Below are positions 7,765 to 10,095 of a DNA stretch of 10,095 nucleotides, piece after piece. Source of the DNA: an uncultured Helcococcus sp. (GTDB lineage: Bacteria > Bacillota > Clostridia > Tissierellales > Peptoniphilaceae). Within the stretch, counting starts at the first letter, position 1; every line of letters begins with the position of its first letter. The DNA lies in NCBI GenBank assembly GCA_947253305.1, contig CAMXYZ010000033.1, positions 1-10,095 on the forward strand, read 5' to 3'. A program made the position numbers and the translations under genes. The notes beneath the pieces are model-generated. The model worked only from the letters and a program-made list of their open reading frames with translations. It was not told where the DNA came from and did not search any database.

Positions 7765-7773
7765 CAATTAATA

Positions 7774-7802
7774 AAGATGTAAAAACTTGTAATTTACATC
7801 TT
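7774..7802. promoter_or_regulatory. Perfect 10-base inverted repeat at the transcript start (operator or 5' hairpin)
   Basis: AAGATGTAAA (7774-7783) is matched exactly by TTTACATCTT (7793-7802) around a nine-base A/T-rich centre. It begins a few bases after the predicted start of transcription. As DNA it is well placed for a repressor site. As RNA it would form a hairpin at the extreme 5' end, leaving the ribosome binding site at 7813-7818 free. It has no T-tract, so it is not a terminator, and it is too small for a known riboswitch class. Confidence 0.5.
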
Positions 7803-7824
7803 AAAAATAAATAAGGAGAAAAGC

Positions 7825-8754
7825 ATGAAGAAGAATAAATTTTTAGTATTAGCACTCGCTTTGGTGCTGTTATTAGTTGGTTGTACAAAAGGCAATAGTG
7901 GAACACAAAATGATGACGGTAAGAAGAAAGTTACAGTTACAACAACTTTCTTACAAGACATGGTTAATGTATTAGCAGGAGATAAAGTTAATACTGAACT
8001 TATAATCCCAGCGGGAGAAGATCCACATTTATATGTAGCTAAACCAGGCGACCTATCAAAAATAAAAGATGCGGACTTAGTTTTATATCATGGCTTACAT
8101 TTTGAAGGTAAGATGGTAGATGTGCTAGAAGAATTTGGTGTTAATGTAACATCAGATTTTAGTGAAGAAGAAATCTCAGAATTTGATCAAGATGGTGAAA
8201 TGGTAGATGATCCACATTTCTGGTTTGATTTAGGATTATACGAAAAAGCAATGCAAAATGCTGCACAAGCATTAATTAAATTATTGCCAGAAGAAAAGGA
8301 AACTATATTAGAAAACTTAAATAATTATGGTGATGAATTAGTTAAATTAGATAAAGAAATCAAAGAAAAATTAGCAAGCATTGAAGAAGGTGGAAAATAT
8401 TTAGTTACTCCACATGATGCATTTAATTATTTCTCAAGAGCATATGGTATGGAAGTTATAGCACCACAAGGTATATCAACAGATTCTGAAGTTGCGAGTT
8501 CAGATATTGAAAAAACAGCTCAATTTATAGTTGATCATAAGATAAAAGCTATATTTGCAGAGTCAACAACAAATCCAGAAAGAATGAAGAAATTACAAGA
8601 AATTGTTAAATCAAAAGGATTCGATGTTAAGGTTGTAAGTGGAGATGGAAATGAATTATTCTCAGATTCATTAGCTCCAAAAGGACAAGCTGGAGATAAT
8701 TTCTTAGATATGTATAGACATAATGTGGATTTAATCGTAAATAATTTAAAATAA
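7825..8754 (+). CDS. Metal ABC transporter substrate-binding lipoprotein (TroA/MntA type, cluster A-I)
   Basis: This is the extracytoplasmic receptor that captures a divalent cation and delivers it to the membrane permease. A lipoprotein signal peptide is clear: KKNK, a hydrophobic run, then lipobox LVGC with the lipidated Cys at 20. Four ligands fit the cluster A-I site: H68 (EDPHLY), H131 (DDPHFW), H197 (TPHDAF) and D281 (FSDSLAP). A third His, rather than Glu as in PsaA-type manganese proteins, resembles TroA/MntA. There is no His-rich loop of the kind seen in ZnuA, and the HFEGKM block resembles MntA/TroA. Manganese, or Mn/Zn, is therefore the more likely cargo; zinc alone is not excluded. 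The 309-residue length is typical. The ATG is preceded by AAGGAG at good spacing. It is the first gene of the operon, controlled from 7712-7802. Confidence 0.93.
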   Translation: MKKNKFLVLALALVLLLVGCTKGNSGTQNDDGKKKVTVTTTFLQDMVNVLAGDKVNTELIIPAGEDPHLYVAKPGDLSKIKDADLVLYHGLHFEGKMVDVLEEFGVNVTSDFSEEEISEFDQDGEMVDDPHFWFDLGLYEKAMQNAAQALIKLLPEEKETILENLNNYGDELVKLDKEIKEKLASIEEGGKYLVTPHDAFNYFSRAYGMEVIAPQGISTDSEVASSDIEKTAQFIVDHKIKAIFAESTTNPERMKKLQEIVKSKGFDVKVVSGDGNELFSDSLAPKGQAGDNFLDMYRHNVDLIVNNLK

Positions 8755-8790
8755 TCTACCATAATAGGTAATTAGAAAATTGGAGGAAAT

Positions 8791-9504
8791 ATGGAAAAAA
8801 AATCCATTATTACAGTTAAAGATTTGCAAGTATCTTATCAAGATAAAACTGTTTTAACAGATGTGAATTTGCACATTCCCGAGAATAGTAGAACAGCAAT
8901 AGTTGGCCCGAATGGAGCAGGTAAATCAACTTTAATAAAAGCGATACTTAATCTTGTAAAACCTGACAAAGGTGAAATAAAAATTATGGGTAAAAGCCTT
9001 AATCAAGTAAGTAAAAAGATTGCATATGTTCCTCAGAGAAGTGGAGTTAATTGGGATTTTCCAGCAACAGTATTTGATGTTGTTATGATGGGAAGATATG
9101 CACATCTTTCCATCGGGAAAAGACCGACAGAAAAAGATAAAGAAATTGTTATAGAAGCTCTAGAAGAAATGGGGATGCTAGAGTTCAAGGATAGACAAAT
9201 TTCTCAATTATCTGGTGGACAAAAGCAAAGAGTCTTTTTGGCAAGAGCATTGGCGCAACAAGTATATCTGTATATTCTGGATGAGCCTTTGACAGGTGTT
9301 GATACAACAACAGAAGAAATTATTATAAAAAAGTTCAAACAACTTCAAGATGAAGGAAAAACAGTTGTTGCAGTTCACCACAATTTAATGACTCTTAATA
9401 AATACTTTGATTATTTAATAGTTTTAAATAATGATGTGAAGGTACAGGGAGAGATGTCAGAAGTAAACACTCCTGAGAATTTAGAAATGGCATATAGGAT
9501 TTAA
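8791..9504 (+). CDS. Metal ABC transporter ATP-binding protein (MntB/TroB type)
   Basis: This is the cytoplasmic ATPase that powers uptake of the cation bound by the upstream lipoprotein. The motifs run in order: Walker A GPNGAGKST (39-47), signature LSGGQ (140-144), Walker B YILDEP (161-166) with D-loop TGVD, and the H-switch at H197 in VHHNL. The Q-loop region, YVPQRSGVNWDFP followed by VFDVVMMGRY, is the hallmark of the manganese/iron-type Mnt/Tro/Sit/Yfe ATPases, supporting a manganese-like substrate. The length is 237 residues, normal to slightly short. GGAGG at 8782-8786 precedes the ATG. The 36-base gap from the lipoprotein gene holds no terminator, so the genes are cotranscribed. Confidence 0.95.
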   Translation: MEKKSIITVKDLQVSYQDKTVLTDVNLHIPENSRTAIVGPNGAGKSTLIKAILNLVKPDKGEIKIMGKSLNQVSKKIAYVPQRSGVNWDFPATVFDVVMMGRYAHLSIGKRPTEKDKEIVIEALEEMGMLEFKDRQISQLSGGQKQRVFLARALAQQVYLYILDEPLTGVDTTTEEIIIKKFKQLQDEGKTVVAVHHNLMTLNKYFDYLIVLNNDVKVQGEMSEVNTPENLEMAYRI

Positions 9505-9505
9505 T

Positions 9506-10095
9506 ATGGAAATTTTAACTAGTTATTCATTTAGAATCATCGCTATGGGTACTGTTTTATTAGCTATAGTATCTGCAGTTATTGGTAGCATCAATGTATA
9601 TAAGGGTCAATCTCTAATTGGTGATGCTATGGGGCATTCAACATTTGCGGGGATAGTATTGGCGTATATGATATTTCAAACAAGAAATCCTATTGTACTT
9701 TTAATAGGTGCGATGTTGTCAGCAGCATTAGCTTATCTCTTAATTGAATATTCAAATAGAAATTCAAAAATTGGATTGGATGCTAATCTAGCAATATATT
9801 TATCAGGATTTTTTGGGCTTGGTATGGTATTGAAATCATATATACAAGGTAATCCGAATTTCGAAAATGCTTCACAATCAGGATTGCAAAACTATATATT
9901 TGGACAAGCGGCTTATTTACTAGAGCTTGATGTGAAATTAATTGCTATAGCGACGGTTATTTGTTTATCTATAGTACTTTTATTATTTAGAGAGTTTAAG
10001 ATTTATTTATTTGATAGAGAATTTGCTCAAATTGCTCAACTTCCTATAAAATTGATGGATTATTTAGTTTTATTTATGACTATATTAGTTATAGG
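9506..10095 (+). CDS. Metal ABC transporter permease (MntC/TroC/ZnuB family), 3'-truncated by window end
   Basis: This is the membrane channel subunit of the same importer. An open frame of 196 codons runs off the window without a stop; the family is usually 270-300 residues, so about a third is missing. The ATG lies one base after the ATPase stop (TAATATG), with AGGA at 9496-9499 inside the ATPase gene as the ribosome binding site, so translation is probably coupled. Hydrophobic segments are at about 11-31, 45-58, 62-80, 92-110, 143-161 and 183 onward. Family landmarks include VYKGQSLIGDAMGHSTFAGI (31-50) and YIFGQA (130-135), matching the 'QSLLGDAISHA' and 'FLFGQA' blocks of ABC-3 permeases. 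Whether a second permease gene or a metal regulator follows cannot be seen. Confidence 0.93.
   Translation, partial: MEILTSYSFRIIAMGTVLLAIVSAVIGSINVYKGQSLIGDAMGHSTFAGIVLAYMIFQTRNPIVLLIGAMLSAALAYLLIEYSNRNSKIGLDANLAIYLSGFFGLGMVLKSYIQGNPNFENASQSGLQNYIFGQAAYLLELDVKLIAIATVICLSIVLLLFREFKIYLFDREFAQIAQLPIKLMDYLVLFMTILVI

Noticed and set aside
7765..7824. Riboswitch (for example a manganese yybP-type element) in the transporter leader
   Set aside because: The leader is only about 55 bases with a single hairpin and none of the conserved yybP loops.
7724..7906. Reverse-strand 60-codon frame across the transporter promoter
   Set aside because: It overlaps the forward promoter and the lipoprotein signal sequence and has no recognisable family features.
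8757..8770. TACC/GGTA hairpin between lipoprotein and ATPase genes
   Set aside because: It has only four base pairs and no T-tract, so it is expected by chance and unlikely to end transcription.

Overview
This window is a contig end from a low-GC bacterium of the Bacillota, most likely an anaerobic clostridial or Tissierellia/Peptoniphilaceae-type lineage. The evidence is very AT-rich DNA, strong purine-rich ribosome binding sites, all genes on one strand, and the order cell-wall peptidase, S41 protease, uvrB, uvrA. I cannot name a genus from sequence alone. The first 52 bases are not genomic: they are the i7 side of an Illumina Nextera (Tn5) library adapter left on the contig.

Layout. Bases 55-1392 are the 5'-truncated end of a coiled-coil M23 (LytM) peptidoglycan endopeptidase, closed by a good intrinsic terminator (1426-1457). 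After an extremely AT-rich 200-base gap come an S41/CtpA-family processing protease (1594-2838), uvrB (2892-4865) and uvrA (4875-7709). These probably form one transcription unit, with a terminator-like stem lacking a U-tract between the protease and uvrB. A regulated promoter region (7712-7802) follows: a DtxR/IdeR-like inverted repeat, a consensus-like -35/extended -10 promoter, and a second perfect inverted repeat at the predicted transcript start. It drives a TroA/MntA-type metal ABC transporter: lipoprotein (7825-8754), ATPase (8791-9504) and permease (9506 to the window end, truncated).

How the genes work together. The first two proteins act at the envelope (wall cleavage and regulated proteolysis). 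UvrA and UvrB perform damage recognition and loading in nucleotide excision repair. The last three import a divalent cation, more probably manganese (or Mn/Zn) than zinc alone, and the upstream inverted repeat suggests repression by a metal-sensing DtxR-family regulator.

I found no mobile element, CRISPR array, RNA gene or defence-like system, and I do not think this window holds an undescribed system. The observations most worth checking are the adapter artefact, with the false start codon it creates, and the metal-responsive control region upstream of the transporter.
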